Shown in pieces: positions 26,324-34,785 of a DNA stretch of 64,000 nucleotides. The stretch covers positions 1 through 64,000 of the forward strand of contig CAWGZJ010000007.1 of NCBI GenBank assembly GCA_963826975.1, read 5' to 3'. How positions within the stretch are numbered: position 1 is the first letter of the stretch; each line of letters begins with the position of its first letter. The notes beneath the pieces were generated by a model, which ran no database searches, had not been told where the DNA came from, and worked only from the letters and a program-made list of their open reading frames with translations. Origin of the DNA: Palsa-883 sp963826975. GTDB taxonomy: Bacteria > Pseudomonadota > Alphaproteobacteria > Acetobacterales > Acetobacteraceae. Made by a program: the position numbers and the translations under genes.

Positions 26324-26428
26324 CTTCGTGGTGAATCCTCACTGAAGGGTCAAACCTTCCGCCGGCGGATATACCATTGGCTCGGGGAAATCCGTGTCTG
26401 TGATAACGATTTGCAGTAAAAAATCACC

Positions 26429-26512
26429 ACAGAGGCACGGAGACACAGAGAAGAATATCAAGTTGATCACTTGGTTTTTCTGCTCTGTGCCTCCGTGTCT
26501 CTGTGGTGATCC
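26429..26512. repeat. Dispersed palindrome, family A
   Basis: CACCACAGAGGCACGGAGACACAGAG and its complement CTCTGTGCCTCCGTGTCTCTG form a long hairpin between IS110 copy 2 and selD. Second copy of the family seen at 8840-8937. The rest of 26324-26586 holds only the outer arm of the IS110 target repeat. Confidence 0.85.
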
Positions 26513-26586
26513 TTGCTTGCGGACATACGGCGGGGGGACAGATCCCGGCGAGCACTGGGTATATTACCGGGTCCGTCGAACCGCAC

Positions 26587-27666
26587 TCAGCCGCCAACCT
26601 CGATCCGCGCCGGCCCCGCCACAACCGTCCCGATGATCGCCGCCGCCGGATATCCCGCCGCGCCGATGCGCGCCAGCAGCCCCTCCGCCGCTTCCGCCGC
26701 GCACGACACCAGCAACCCGCCCGATGTCTGCGCGTCGGTCAGCAGATGGCGCAGCGTCGGCGAAACGCCGTCCGGCAGCACCACGCCGGCGCCGTAACTA
26801 TCCCAGTTGCGGTGCGACGCGCCGGTAACAAAACCATCCTCCGCCAGCGCATGGGCGCGCGCAAAGAACGGCACGCGGGATGCGTCGATCCGCAGCGTCA
26901 CCCCGCTCGCTCGCGCCATCTCCAACCCATGACCCAGCAAGCCGAAGCCGGTCACATCGGTCACCGCATGCACCGCCGCCGCATCCCCCAGCGTCGCCCC
27001 GATGCGGTTCAGCAACGTCGTGGAGGCCAGCATCTCGGCATACCCCGCCGCGTCCAGCGCGCCCTTGCGCAGCGCATTCGCGTAGATTCCGACGCCGATC
27101 GCCTTGGTCAGGATCAGCGCATCGCCCGGCCGCGCGCCAACGTTGCGGCGGATCTGCTCCGGCCTTGCGGTGCCGATGACCGCCAGTCCATAGATCGGCT
27201 CCATCGTGTCGATCGAGTGCCCACCGGCGACCGGAATGCCCGCACCGGCGCACGCGGCGGCACCGCCGGCCAGGATGTCGCGTGCCACCTCGATCGGCAG
27301 CTTGCCCAGCGGCATGCCCAGGATCGCCAGCGCCAGGATTGGCGTGCCGCCCATCGCGTAGACATCGCTGATCGCGTTGGTCGCCGCGATGCGGCCGAAA
27401 TCATGCGGATCGTCGACCACGGGCATGAAGAAGTCGGTGGTAGCAATGACGCAGGTGCCATCGGCCAATTGCCACACAGCGGCGTCGTCCGAGGTCTCGG
27501 TGCCGACCAGAAGCTGCGGGAACAGCGCGCCGGCCTGGCCCGCCAGAAGCTGCTGCAGCACCGCCGGCGCCAGCTTGCAGCCGCAGCCGCCGCCATGCGC
27601 AAGCTCGGTCAGGCGCAGCGCGGGCAGGTGCGGCGCAGGCGCGGCGGTCGGCGGGATGTGATCCAT
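26587..27666 (-). CDS. selD: Selenide, water dikinase SelD
   Basis: A 359-residue AIRS-superfamily kinase that makes selenophosphate, the selenium donor for SelA. The catalytic site GGGCGCKL (residues ~25-32) has cysteine, not selenocysteine, at the active position. It continues with TETSDDAAVW, IATTDFFMPVVDDPHDFGRIAA and DVTGFGLLGHGLEMA. ATG at 27666 follows GGGGAGA; the longer open frame upstream is not protein-like. It is on the same strand as selA/selB but 6 kb away, beyond the binding protein, dehydratase and IS110 pair. Confidence 0.93.
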   Translation of the reverse strand: MDHIPPTAAPAPHLPALRLTELAHGGGCGCKLAPAVLQQLLAGQAGALFPQLLVGTETSDDAAVWQLADGTCVIATTDFFMPVVDDPHDFGRIAATNAISDVYAMGGTPILALAILGMPLGKLPIEVARDILAGGAAACAGAGIPVAGGHSIDTMEPIYGLAVIGTARPEQIRRNVGARPGDALILTKAIGVGIYANALRKGALDAAGYAEMLASTTLLNRIGATLGDAAAVHAVTDVTGFGLLGHGLEMARASGVTLRIDASRVPFFARAHALAEDGFVTGASHRNWDSYGAGVVLPDGVSPTLRHLLTDAQTSGGLLVSCAAEAAEGLLARIGAAGYPAAAIIGTVVAGPARIEVGG

Positions 27667-27818
27667 GTGCGTCTCCCCTGATGCATCCACCCCCCGGGCA
27701 TCCGGCGGGGCGTCGACACCCAGAGGAACCCGAACCGGGTATCGCATGCGAGCGGCGTACACGATGCGACCAATTGCCGCATCAACGCAACGCCACCTGC
27801 GCTCAGCGGCCCCCGGGT

Positions 27819-29204
27819 TCAGCGGATCGTCGCCCAGGCCGCCAAGGCTCCGCATAGTTGGATTGTTCCGCCAATCAGCATTGCCGCACGCAGGCCCGCC
27901 TCGCCGCCGTGCAGCACTCCGAAGACAGTCCCCAGCAGGGCGACGCCCAACGTCGCGCCGGTCATGCGCGCCACATTGATCAGCGCCGATGCGGTGCCGG
28001 AACGCGCCGGTCCCACCGCGCCGACCGCGATCCCCAGCAGCGGGCCGGTGTTCACGCCCATGCCAAGCCCAGCCAACACCAGGCCAACCTGAGCCAGCAA
28101 CGGCGATGATCCCGCGTTGGTCATGGCAAGCATAAGCAACCCGCAGCCGACGATGGCAGTGCCGCCAGCGGTCATGGCACGCGCGCCGACCCATTGGGCC
28201 AATCTGCCGGACTGCGTCGAGACAACGAAGAACACCAGCGACAGCGGCATCAAAGCCAGACCGGCTTCCCGCGGCGCGATGTGTCCCGCCTGCTGCCAGA
28301 GCAGCGGCGTCAGGAAGATCATGCCATAAATGCCGAAGGTCATCGTTGCCGTGGCAGCGATCGCGCCGCTGAACGCGCGCACGCGGAACAGGTCCAGGGG
28401 CACCAGCGCGGCCGCGCCGGCACGCCGCTCGACAGCCAGAAACAACGGCAGCGCCAGCAGCGCCACGCCCAGTGCGTAATGCCAGCGGTCACCGCCATCG
28501 CGGAAGGCGATCGCGGCGAATGCCAGACCGCCCACCGCCACCGCGCCAAGGAGTTGCCCGGGAAGGTCGAAGTGTCGGCCCCGCCTGTCGGCGGACTCCG
28601 GCACCGCCAGCCATGTCAGCACCAGCGCCGCGGCACCCAGCGGGACCACCAGCAGGAACACGCTGCGCCAGCCGAACCAATCGATCAGCATGCCCCCCAG
28701 GCTGGGGCCGATGGCGAAGGCGAGCCCGTTGCAACTGGCCCAGACGCCAAGGGCCCGCCCCCGCGCGGCCGCATCCGGCCAGACCACCCGGATGATCGCC
28801 AGCGAGGCCGGCAGCAGCAGCGCGGCACCGATGCCCGTGCAGGCGCGTCCGGCAATGAGCACGCCAATATCTGGCGAAAAAGCGCAGACCAGCGAGCCGG
28901 CCGTCATCACCGCGGCGCCGATCATGAAGCAGCGCCGCCTGCCATGCAGATCGGCGATCAGCCCGCCGCTCAGCAGCAGCACCGCGTAGACCAGGTTGTA
29001 GGCGTCCAGCACCCATTGCAGCGGCGCCACGCCGGCGTGGAATGTAACGCCAATCGAATGCGTCGCGAGGTTGACCACGGACGTGTCGACCTGGGCGATG
29101 AGCACGCCCAAGCACATCGCCAGCAGCACGATGGCCCGCGCGGTGGTTCCCCCCGGAACCGGCAGCGCGCCGGCGGCGGTTTGTTGGATGGTATGTCCTG
29201 GCAT
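27819..29204 (-). CDS. MFS drug exporter, DHA2 (EmrB/QacA-like) family
   Basis: A 461-residue integral membrane protein with roughly 14 predicted helices. The family signature QVDTSVVNLATHSIG is near the N-terminus, followed by GGLIADLHGRRRCFMIG (MFS motif A) and the antiporter motif C region (GLAFAIGPSLGGMLID). It probably expels a toxic compound using the proton gradient. It faces a WYL-type regulator gene across 106 bp that contain a perfect palindromic operator. Because the regulator carries a stop codon, expression may be deregulated. Confidence 0.88.
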   Translation of the reverse strand: MPGHTIQQTAAGALPVPGGTTARAIVLLAMCLGVLIAQVDTSVVNLATHSIGVTFHAGVAPLQWVLDAYNLVYAVLLLSGGLIADLHGRRRCFMIGAAVMTAGSLVCAFSPDIGVLIAGRACTGIGAALLLPASLAIIRVVWPDAAARGRALGVWASCNGLAFAIGPSLGGMLIDWFGWRSVFLLVVPLGAAALVLTWLAVPESADRRGRHFDLPGQLLGAVAVGGLAFAAIAFRDGGDRWHYALGVALLALPLFLAVERRAGAAALVPLDLFRVRAFSGAIAATATMTFGIYGMIFLTPLLWQQAGHIAPREAGLALMPLSLVFFVVSTQSGRLAQWVGARAMTAGGTAIVGCGLLMLAMTNAGSSPLLAQVGLVLAGLGMGVNTGPLLGIAVGAVGPARSGTASALINVARMTGATLGVALLGTVFGVLHGGEAGLRAAMLIGGTIQLCGALAAWATIR

Positions 29205-29249
29205 TCGTCCCCCGGGGTATCCTCGGTTGCGGGACGATGTAGTGGGTGG

Positions 29250-29273
29250 CTACTGACAGCGTCCTGTCAGTAG
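29250..29273. promoter_or_regulatory. Palindromic operator between exporter and WYL regulator
   Basis: Two perfect 10-bp arms, CTACTGACAG and CTGTCAGTAG, separated by CGTC, centred 57 bp upstream of the exporter ATG and about 50 bp upstream of the regulator ATG. Placement in a divergent promoter region and perfect symmetry point to a binding site for the adjacent regulator. A related core (TGACA...TGTCA) occurs at 45955-45986. Confidence 0.75.
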
Positions 29274-29310
29274 CGTATCCTGCGCGGGTGCGACGAGGAG
29301 CAAGGCAGCC

Positions 29311-30024
29311 ATGCGCCGCGCCGATCGGCTGTTCGACACCATCCAGATCCTGCGGTCCGCGACTGGCCCGATCACCGCCGCCGCGCTGGCAGCGCAGTTC
29401 GAGGTGACGGCCCGGACGGTCTAACGCGACGTGGCCACGCTGCAGGCACGGCGGGTGCCGATCGAGGGCGCACCGGGGCTGGGTTACGTGCTGCGCCGCG
29501 GCTTCGACCTGCCGCCGCTGATGTTCACCATCGAGGAGGTCGAGGCGATCGCGGTCGGCGCGCGCCTGCTGCGGCGGACCGGCGATGCGGGGTTGCAGCA
29601 GGCGGCGGCCGGCGTGCTGTCGAAGGTCACGGTGATCCTGCCCGAGGCGCTGCGCGACCGTCTTGCGACACCGTCGGTCTTTGTTTCCGGCCACGGCGCG
29701 CCGACACCGCCGGTCGCGGACCTGTCAGTGATCCGCGCGGCGATCCGCGACGAGCGTAAGCTGCGCATCGCCTATTCGGACGAGCAGGACCGGGTGTCCC
29801 GCCGGACAATCTGGCCGTTCGCCGTGGCGTACTACGTCGAGGCGACGCTAATCAGCGCCTGGTGCGAGCTGCGCGATGATTTCCGCCATTTCCGCGAGGA
29901 CCGGGTGCAGGAGTTGGCCGTGCTGGACGAGGGTTTTCCGAAACCCGGCCGAGGCCTGATGGCGCAATGGCTGGAACGTTTCGCGGGCGACGTGACCGCG
30001 GATGGCGGGTTGACCAGAAGCTGA
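29311..30024 (+). pseudogene. YafY-type HTH/WYL transcriptional regulator with internal stop
   Basis: The ATG at 29311 starts MRRADRLFDTIQILRS ... TAAALAAQFEVTARTV, then TAA (29422-29424), then RDVATLQARRVPIEGAPGLGYVLR and the WYL domain (RKLRIAYSDEQ ... RRTIWPFAVAYYVEATLISAWCELR). The homologous motif is TVYRDV, so the stop is a Tyr codon changed at its third base, in the recognition helix of the winged HTH. Both sides stay in the same frame. Such proteins repress adjacent transporters. The stop is TAA, so selenocysteine recoding is excluded. A downstream start (GTG 29431) would give a protein without its HTH. Confidence 0.85.
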
Positions 30025-30107
30025 GCGCGGATGCGGGGCCGGAATGTCAGCGCCGCGGGCCCTGGCTATCTCCGACGACAAGCTCTGACAGCACGGTGCT
30101 ACCCCTC

Positions 30108-30225
30108 GTCATGCCGGCGCAGGCCGGTATCCACGACTTGCCTTCGTCGCAGCAAAGAAAGTCGTGGGTACCGGCCGGAGCCTGTCCTCGCACGGCCCGT
30201 TGGGCCGACCCCGGGGCCGGCGTGG
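30108..30225. repeat. Dispersed repeat, family D (PAQAGIH type)
   Basis: An imperfect palindrome containing ATGCCGGCGCAGGCCGGTAT and GTACCGGCCGGAGCCTGTC. It would translate as the widespread nonsense peptide VMPAQAGIHDLP. A second, half-size copy is at 33672-33745. It occupies most of the 330-bp gap before the lipoprotein gene; nothing else is seen there. Confidence 0.8.
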
Positions 30226-30356
30226 CGGGGGGTAGCGGCCCGTGCGTCAATGTTTAGGGCCGCGGGGTTTACCCGAATGTTTGCTGCGACTCAGACGCGA
30301 GGTTCATAGAACGGTCGCACTGACGACATGAACGACCCATAACCAAGGAGACGATC

Positions 30357-30641
30357 ATGCGACACGCGTCTTTGCGAACGACGCCTTTGCGAACAACTGG
30401 GTGGGCCGGCGCCATCGTGGGCGTCGCGCTGCTTGCGGCGTGCGGCAATAACGCGGACGACCGGACCACCGGCGGCGCGGCGGCCGGCGCGGGAACCGGC
30501 GCCACCATCGGTCTGATCGGCGGCCCGATCGGTGTCGTGGTCGGCGCGGTGATCGGCGGCGGTGCCGGGGCGCTGACCGGCGCCACGACCAAGCCAGCGG
30601 ATGTCGATCTTGGCCCACCGCCGTGGAGCAAGCCGGAATAA
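30357..30641 (+). CDS. Small glycine-zipper lipoprotein
   Basis: A 94-residue protein with a lipoprotein signal (WAGAIVGVALLAACG; lipobox LAAC, Cys at ~residue 29) and a glycine-zipper stretch (GGAAAGAGTGATIGLIGGP ... GAVIGGGAGALTGA) such as found in outer-membrane stress lipoproteins. ATG preceded by AAGGAG at six bases. Probably anchored in the outer membrane with the Gly-rich hairpin inserted; exact role unknown. Confidence 0.75.
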   Translation: MRHASLRTTPLRTTGWAGAIVGVALLAACGNNADDRTTGGAAAGAGTGATIGLIGGPIGVVVGAVIGGGAGALTGATTKPADVDLGPPPWSKPE

Positions 30642-30691
30642 CGAGCGGGTCGGGCAACCGTACGCGCCGGACCGACTGCTGCGTGGCGTCG

Positions 30692-30783
30692 GTGGCGGAA
30701 GGCGCTGCGCTTTTCCGCCCTACCGCGACGATTGCGACGCAGGTTCTTGGATCGTAGGGCGGAAAGCGGGGTGCCTTCCGCCG
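30692..30783. repeat. Dispersed palindrome, family C (GGCGGAAGGCGCTGCG type)
   Basis: GGCGGAAGGCGCTGCGCTTT and a partial inverted partner GGGCGGAAAGCGGGGTGCCT flank a short loop between the lipoprotein and the convergent CBS gene. A second pair lies at 40661-40785. Could serve as a bidirectional terminator. Confidence 0.8.
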
Positions 30784-30795
30784 CCCGGCAGGACC

Positions 30796-31230
30796 CTAAG
30801 CCGCCCCGGCTACATAGGCGCGCAGACTGTCTACCTCGTGCGCCTGCTGCATGATGCGTGCCTTCACCACGTCGCCGATGCTGATCAGGCCGACCACCTT
30901 GTCCTGATCGACGACCGGCAGGTGGCGGAACCGCCCCTCGGTCATCTTGCGCATGGCCTCTTCCACCGTTGTGTCGGGCGTGGCGACCTGCAGCGCGCGC
31001 GTCATCAATTGCCCGGCCGTCATCTCCAGCGTCCGCACGCCGTTGGCTGCCAGCGAGCGGACGATATCGCGCTCACTGACAATTCCGAGCAGTTGTTGGG
31101 CGCGATCCATCACCAGCGCCGCGCCGATGCGGTGCAGGGCAAGGACCTCGGTGACGTCGGAGATCGTCGCCGTGGGAAGGATCGTGGTGACCTGGTAGCC
31201 CTTGTGCTTGAGGATCGCGGCAACAGTCAT
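30796..31230 (-). CDS. CBS-domain pair protein
   Basis: A 144-residue protein made of two CBS motifs (residues ~1-65 with VSERDIVRSL, and ~75-140 with LPVVDQDKVVGLISIGDVVKARI). Such stand-alone Bateman modules bind adenosine nucleotides and act as energy or redox sensors. ATG follows GGAGG at six bases. No catalytic domain is fused and no obvious partner is adjacent. Confidence 0.88.
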   Translation of the reverse strand: MTVAAILKHKGYQVTTILPTATISDVTEVLALHRIGAALVMDRAQQLLGIVSERDIVRSLAANGVRTLEMTAGQLMTRALQVATPDTTVEEAMRKMTEGRFRHLPVVDQDKVVGLISIGDVVKARIMQQAHEVDSLRAYVAGAA

Positions 31231-31375
31231 AGCCTGCCTCCTTCGCGTCTGTACGGGCGCCTCGGGTGCGGGTCATGGGCGCGGCATGGACCGGCATTTT
31301 GCCTGGCCGTGCCCGTCGGCCCAGCGGTGCGTCTGCGCGGACCATGCGCCGATGCGATCGTCGGATGCAACTTCT

Positions 31376-31493
31376 AGGTGTGCGCTGCACAACGACGTTT
31401 AGATGTGCATCGCGCGCGAGGTTTTAGGTTGCACCGCACAACGAATTTTAGGTGCGCGCCGCAGGCCTTCAGGTGTGCACCGGACAACGAGTA
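31376..31493. repeat. Degenerate ~24-bp tandem repeat, five units
   Basis: Five successive diverged units beginning AGGTGTGC/AGATGTGC/AGGTTGCA/AGGTGCGC/AGGTGTGC with the inner pattern GCACAACGA. No regular spacers and sequence drift throughout, so not a CRISPR array. It lies upstream of the CBS gene and downstream of the DUF1328 gene. Confidence 0.7.
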
Positions 31494-31501
31494 TCGCGCA
31501 C

Positions 31502-31675
31502 CTAGAACAGTGCGCTGCCCGTCATCAGTCCGGCCACCAACAACACCAGGAAGATCACGATCGCGACAAAGAACAGGAGGCGCGCAATCTCTGCGCTTGC
31601 CACAGCAATACCGGTGAAGCCGAACACCGCCGCCACCAGCGATATGACGAAGAAGAAAAGTGCCAACCTGAGCAT
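31502..31675 (-). CDS. DUF1328 small membrane protein (YtjA-like)
   Basis: A 57-residue, two-helix membrane protein (MLRLALFFFVISLVAAVFGF and LLFFVAIVIFLVLLVAGL) with the family's FGFTGIAVASAEIA linker. Often associated with envelope or osmotic stress; function unknown. The start at 31675 has GGAG before ATG. The longer frame upstream is not protein-like. Confidence 0.85.
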   Translation of the reverse strand: MLRLALFFFVISLVAAVFGFTGIAVASAEIARLLFFVAIVIFLVLLVAGLMTGSALF

Positions 31676-31910
31676 ACGCGACTCCTGTCCACGGTTCACC
31701 GTACGCAACGGCATATCGAAGGCAAACGTGTTGCGAGCAGAAGGTAGAATCGTGGCACGCTGGCTCACAACCGCGTGTGTCCGGCTGCCCGAGGCATCGG
31801 GGATCAAGCGGCCAGCAGCGACGGCGCCCGGATCACTGTTGAGATCGTCGACGGCTGCGTTCGCGGTTGATCCGGATAGTGCCGGCCATGTGCCGCCTCG
31901 TCAGGCCAGC

Positions 31911-31958
31911 GCCCAGCCAAGCGAACGCCCAGCCAAGCGAACGCCCAACCAGGCGAAC
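31911..31958. repeat. Three 16-bp tandem repeats
   Basis: Units GCCCAGCCAAGCGAAC at 31911-31926 and 31927-31942, and a variant at 31943-31958, just beyond the pdxY stop. No gene is seen in 31676-31977. Confidence 0.85.
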
Positions 31959-31977
31959 GTTCTATCAGACGAATGCT

Positions 31978-32838
31978 TCAGCAAGCCTCGGCGTGAAAAC
32001 GCATCCCCGGCGCGACAAACTCTTCCTGTGCCGCAACGGTCAGGATCTCCAGCGAACCGGCCTCGGCGGTGCGCCGCAACACCCCGTGGATCGCGGAGCC
32101 GGCGGCCTCCAGCGCGACCACCTCGCTGCCGCTGTGCAGGCGATGGAACAGGAACAGCGCCGCGATCGCATCGCCGGCGCCGTTGACATCCACCGGCAGC
32201 AGCGGTGTGCGCAGCAGATGGAAACGCCCGGACTCGCTCACCAGCATGTCGGTGGCATCGTCGGGGGTGGTCTCGGTGCGCAGGCTGGTGAGCAGCACAC
32301 AGCGCGGGCCATCCGGATGCAGCGTCGCCGCCACCCGCGCCACGCCCGCCTTGGCCTGCTCAAGCGTGCGGCACCGACCGCCGATCAGCATCTCGAGCTC
32401 GAACCGATTGGGCGTGGCGATGTCGGCCGCCGGCAGCATTTGGTCGCGCAGCATCTCGGCAATGCCAGGGCGCACATAGACGCCGTCGCGGTCGTCACCG
32501 ATTACCGGGTCGCAGCAATACAGCGCGCGCGGATTGGCCGCGCGGACCCGCGCCACGGCGTCCAGGATCGCCTCGCCGATCGCCGCGTCGCCGACATAGC
32601 CCGACAGCACCGCGTCGCAGACCCCAAGCACGCCGCGCGCCGCGACCCCATCCACCAGCGCGCGCACCTGCGCGCCACTGAACACGTCGCCGGTCCAGTG
32701 CCCGTAGCCGGTGTGATTGGAGAACTGCACGGTGTTGATTGCCCAGACCTCGGCGCCCAGGCGCTGCAGGGGGAACACCGCGCTGGTATTGCCGACATGG
32801 CCGTAGGCAACCCAGGACTGGATGGAGAGGATGTTCAT
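31978..32838 (-). CDS. pdxY: Pyridoxal/pyridoxamine kinase PdxY
   Basis: A 286-residue ribokinase-fold kinase in the vitamin B6 salvage pathway (pyridoxal to PLP). It has the family start ILSIQSWVAYGHVGNTSAVFPLQ, substrate-site QFSNHTGYGHWTG, CDPVIGD and the anion hole/catalytic Asp in VNGAGDAIAALFL. Length is normal (~287). It follows the gene of a secreted protein on the same strand by 17 bp, so the two may be co-transcribed. Confidence 0.93.
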   Translation of the reverse strand: MNILSIQSWVAYGHVGNTSAVFPLQRLGAEVWAINTVQFSNHTGYGHWTGDVFSGAQVRALVDGVAARGVLGVCDAVLSGYVGDAAIGEAILDAVARVRAANPRALYCCDPVIGDDRDGVYVRPGIAEMLRDQMLPAADIATPNRFELEMLIGGRCRTLEQAKAGVARVAATLHPDGPRCVLLTSLRTETTPDDATDMLVSESGRFHLLRTPLLPVDVNGAGDAIAALFLFHRLHSGSEVVALEAAGSAIHGVLRRTAEAGSLEILTVAAQEEFVAPGMRFHAEAC

Positions 32839-32855
32839 CCAGCCGGACGCGAGAC

Positions 32856-33362
32856 TTACCGGTGCGGCTGGCTCGACTGGCCCTGGGCGGTGCGGGTCAC
32901 CGGCGTCGGCGCCGTGCAGACCACCAGCGTGATTGGCTGAGTGAAATCCCGGTCGGCGGCGAAGCCGGCAAGGTCGGCACTCGGCGGCAACCCCAGCACG
33001 GCGTCGAACAGGCCGACGCTCTGCTGGCAGAACAACGTCCCCTGCTTGATGCCAGCCTCGGACTGCGTGTTCGCCAGGCTGGTGATGTAGTCGTCATGCT
33101 CCTGCTGGCCGCGACGGCCGAAACTGCGACTGAAATAGGTCGTCAGGGCGCGCTCCTGGCGCATCAGTTCCGGCTGGAACCGGCGCACGAAATCGTTGTA
33201 CCGATCGCGCACATCGCAGGCGAGCGCCGTCACCATGAGCTGGCTCTTGAGTCCGGCGATGTCGAACGCCGTCTTGTCGATCGGCTTCGCACACGGCTGC
33301 GCTTGCGCGATCTGTCCCATGAGCAGGCTCGCGGCGACGATACCGGACAACACACCACGCAT
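32856..33362 (-). CDS. Secreted hypothetical protein
   Basis: 168 residues with a clear Sec signal peptide (MRGVLSGIVAASLLMGQIAQAQ, cleavage after AQA). The mature part is mostly helical (KSQLMVTALACDVRDRYNDF, FQPELMRQERALTTYFSRSF) with four cysteines that could pair in the periplasm. I do not recognise a named family. The start at 33362 is preferred to an upstream ATG because it gives a standard signal peptide. Confidence 0.75.
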   Translation of the reverse strand: MRGVLSGIVAASLLMGQIAQAQPCAKPIDKTAFDIAGLKSQLMVTALACDVRDRYNDFVRRFQPELMRQERALTTYFSRSFGRRGQQEHDDYITSLANTQSEAGIKQGTLFCQQSVGLFDAVLGLPPSADLAGFAADRDFTQPITLVVCTAPTPVTRTAQGQSSQPHR

Positions 33363-33671
33363 GCGCTTCCCCCTTCCCTGCGGACAGGCATCAGTCAACA
33401 TCATCCTGGGACTGAGGTAAACCGTCTATCCCCCAGTTTAGCAATCACGAATCATGGTCGAATGACGAATTGCCGTTACCTGTGGCAACGCCGCCGCAGG
33501 CAACGAGAGCATGGCCTCACGGCAGTGCGAGGGCAAGCGGATTAACGGATTACCCGACGGTGGGTTAACGGATGGTGGATTAACGGGCTAGCGGATTTGC
33601 GGAACGGACCGCAGCCGGATGCGCGCGGTCCGGTTGGTTGCATCCCGTTCGGCGGGCTATTCGGACATATC

Positions 33672-33745
33672 GAGGCAAGTCGTGGATACCGGCCGGAGCC
33701 TGTCCTCGGGCGGCCCGTTGGGCCGACCCGGGGGCCGGCATGACC
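33672..33745. repeat. Dispersed repeat, family D, half copy
   Basis: GCAAGTCGTGGATACCGGCC ... GGGGCCGGCATGACCGG repeats the right half of 30108-30225. The remainder of 33363-33671 shows only loose direct repeats of GGATTAACGG near 33539-33600; no gene seen. Confidence 0.75.
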
Positions 33746-33786
33746 GGGGGGCGGCACCGAAGAGCCGATCATTCGGGCGCCCAGTA

Positions 33787-34785
33787 TTATTCCGCCGCCT
33801 GTTTCGTCCACACCACCGGTTCCACCGCACCGACCTGCCCGGTGATGCGGGTGTACGCCTCCGGCCGCCGGTGCTTGTCGAACGCGAAGATCGTCGTGCG
33901 GCCCAGCGTGCACATGTTCAGATCGCAGTCGGCGGTGATCAGCTCGTCGTCCCAGCTTGTTGCCATCGCCATGATCTCGCCCTGCGGATTGACGATGATC
34001 GAGTGGCCGAACAGCTCGCATCCGTCCTCGGTGCCCGCCTTCGCCGTCGCCACGGCGAAACATGCATTCTGGTAGCACCCCGCCTGGATCGACAGATGCG
34101 AGTGGAACACCCGCAGGTGATGCGCCTCGAACCCGCCCGCCTCCATGTTCAGGCTCGGCGTGTTGTAGCCCAGCATCACCAGCTCGACGCTCTGCAGCCC
34201 GAGCACGCGCCACGCTTCCGGCCAGCGGCGATCGTTGCAGATCAGCATCCCCATGTTGATGCCGTCCACCCCGCCCATCGGTGCGCGCACCACCGGGAAG
34301 CCGAGATTGCCGACCTCAAAATAGCGCTTCTCCAGATGTTGCACCTTGCGCTCGGGTTCAAACGCCGCGTGTCCGGGAAGATGCACTTTGCGGTATTTCA
34401 GCACCACGTCGCCGTCAGGGTTCACCAGGATCGAGGTGTTGAACCGCCGCTTCCGAACGGTGCCGGTTGCATCCGGCTCATGCGCGATCTCGGCGTATCC
34501 CAGGTGAAATCCGATGCCGTATCGGCGCGCCGCGGCGAACAGCGGCGCCGTTTCGTTCGATGGCATTGCCGTCTCGAACCAATGATCGGCTTCGGCGATA
34601 TCCTCATGGTAGTGCCGCGGGAAGAAAGTGGTCAGCGCGAGTTCGGGGAACACCACCAGTTCCACGCCGCGCCGGTGCGCGCGCTCCAGCAGCCGGACCA
34701 TGCGTTCGACCGCGACCTGACGCGGCTCGGCTTGCTGGATCGGCCCAAGTTGGGCGGCGGCGACAGTGATGTTGCGTGCGGTCAC
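33787..34785 (-). CDS. N-carbamoyl-D-amino-acid hydrolase (nitrilase superfamily)
   Basis: A 332-residue CN-hydrolase with the catalytic triad Glu48 (VFPELAL), Lys133 (YRKVHLPG) and Cys183 (LICNDRRWPE). The context strings HYHEDI and FEVGNLGFPV are those of D-carbamoylases. It hydrolyses N-carbamoyl amino acids released by hydantoinase, giving the free amino acid, CO2 and ammonia. The GTG start at 34785 overlaps the stop of the preceding small membrane gene (GTGA), and a hydantoinase lies just upstream, so the two-step pathway is encoded in one operon. Confidence 0.88.
   Translation of the reverse strand: MTARNITVAAAQLGPIQQAEPRQVAVERMVRLLERAHRRGVELVVFPELALTTFFPRHYHEDIAEADHWFETAMPSNETAPLFAAARRYGIGFHLGYAEIAHEPDATGTVRKRRFNTSILVNPDGDVVLKYRKVHLPGHAAFEPERKVQHLEKRYFEVGNLGFPVVRAPMGGVDGINMGMLICNDRRWPEAWRVLGLQSVELVMLGYNTPSLNMEAGGFEAHHLRVFHSHLSIQAGCYQNACFAVATAKAGTEDGCELFGHSIIVNPQGEIMAMATSWDDELITADCDLNMCTLGRTTIFAFDKHRRPEAYTRITGQVGAVEPVVWTKQAAE

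Noticed and set aside
23220..26419. Long open frames antisense to the two IS110 transposase genes
   Set aside because: They mirror the recombinase codons, have no protein features, and the sense frames carry all DEDD and serine motifs.
27590..27600. SelD as a selenoprotein
   Set aside because: The active-site position in GGGCGCKL is encoded by a cysteine codon, not TGA.
29422..29424. Selenocysteine or other recoding at the regulator stop
   Set aside because: The codon is TAA, not TGA, and the homologous residue is Tyr; nonsense mutation is simpler even though Sec machinery is encoded nearby.
31376..31493. A second CRISPR array
   Set aside because: Units are contiguous and degenerate with no unique spacers.
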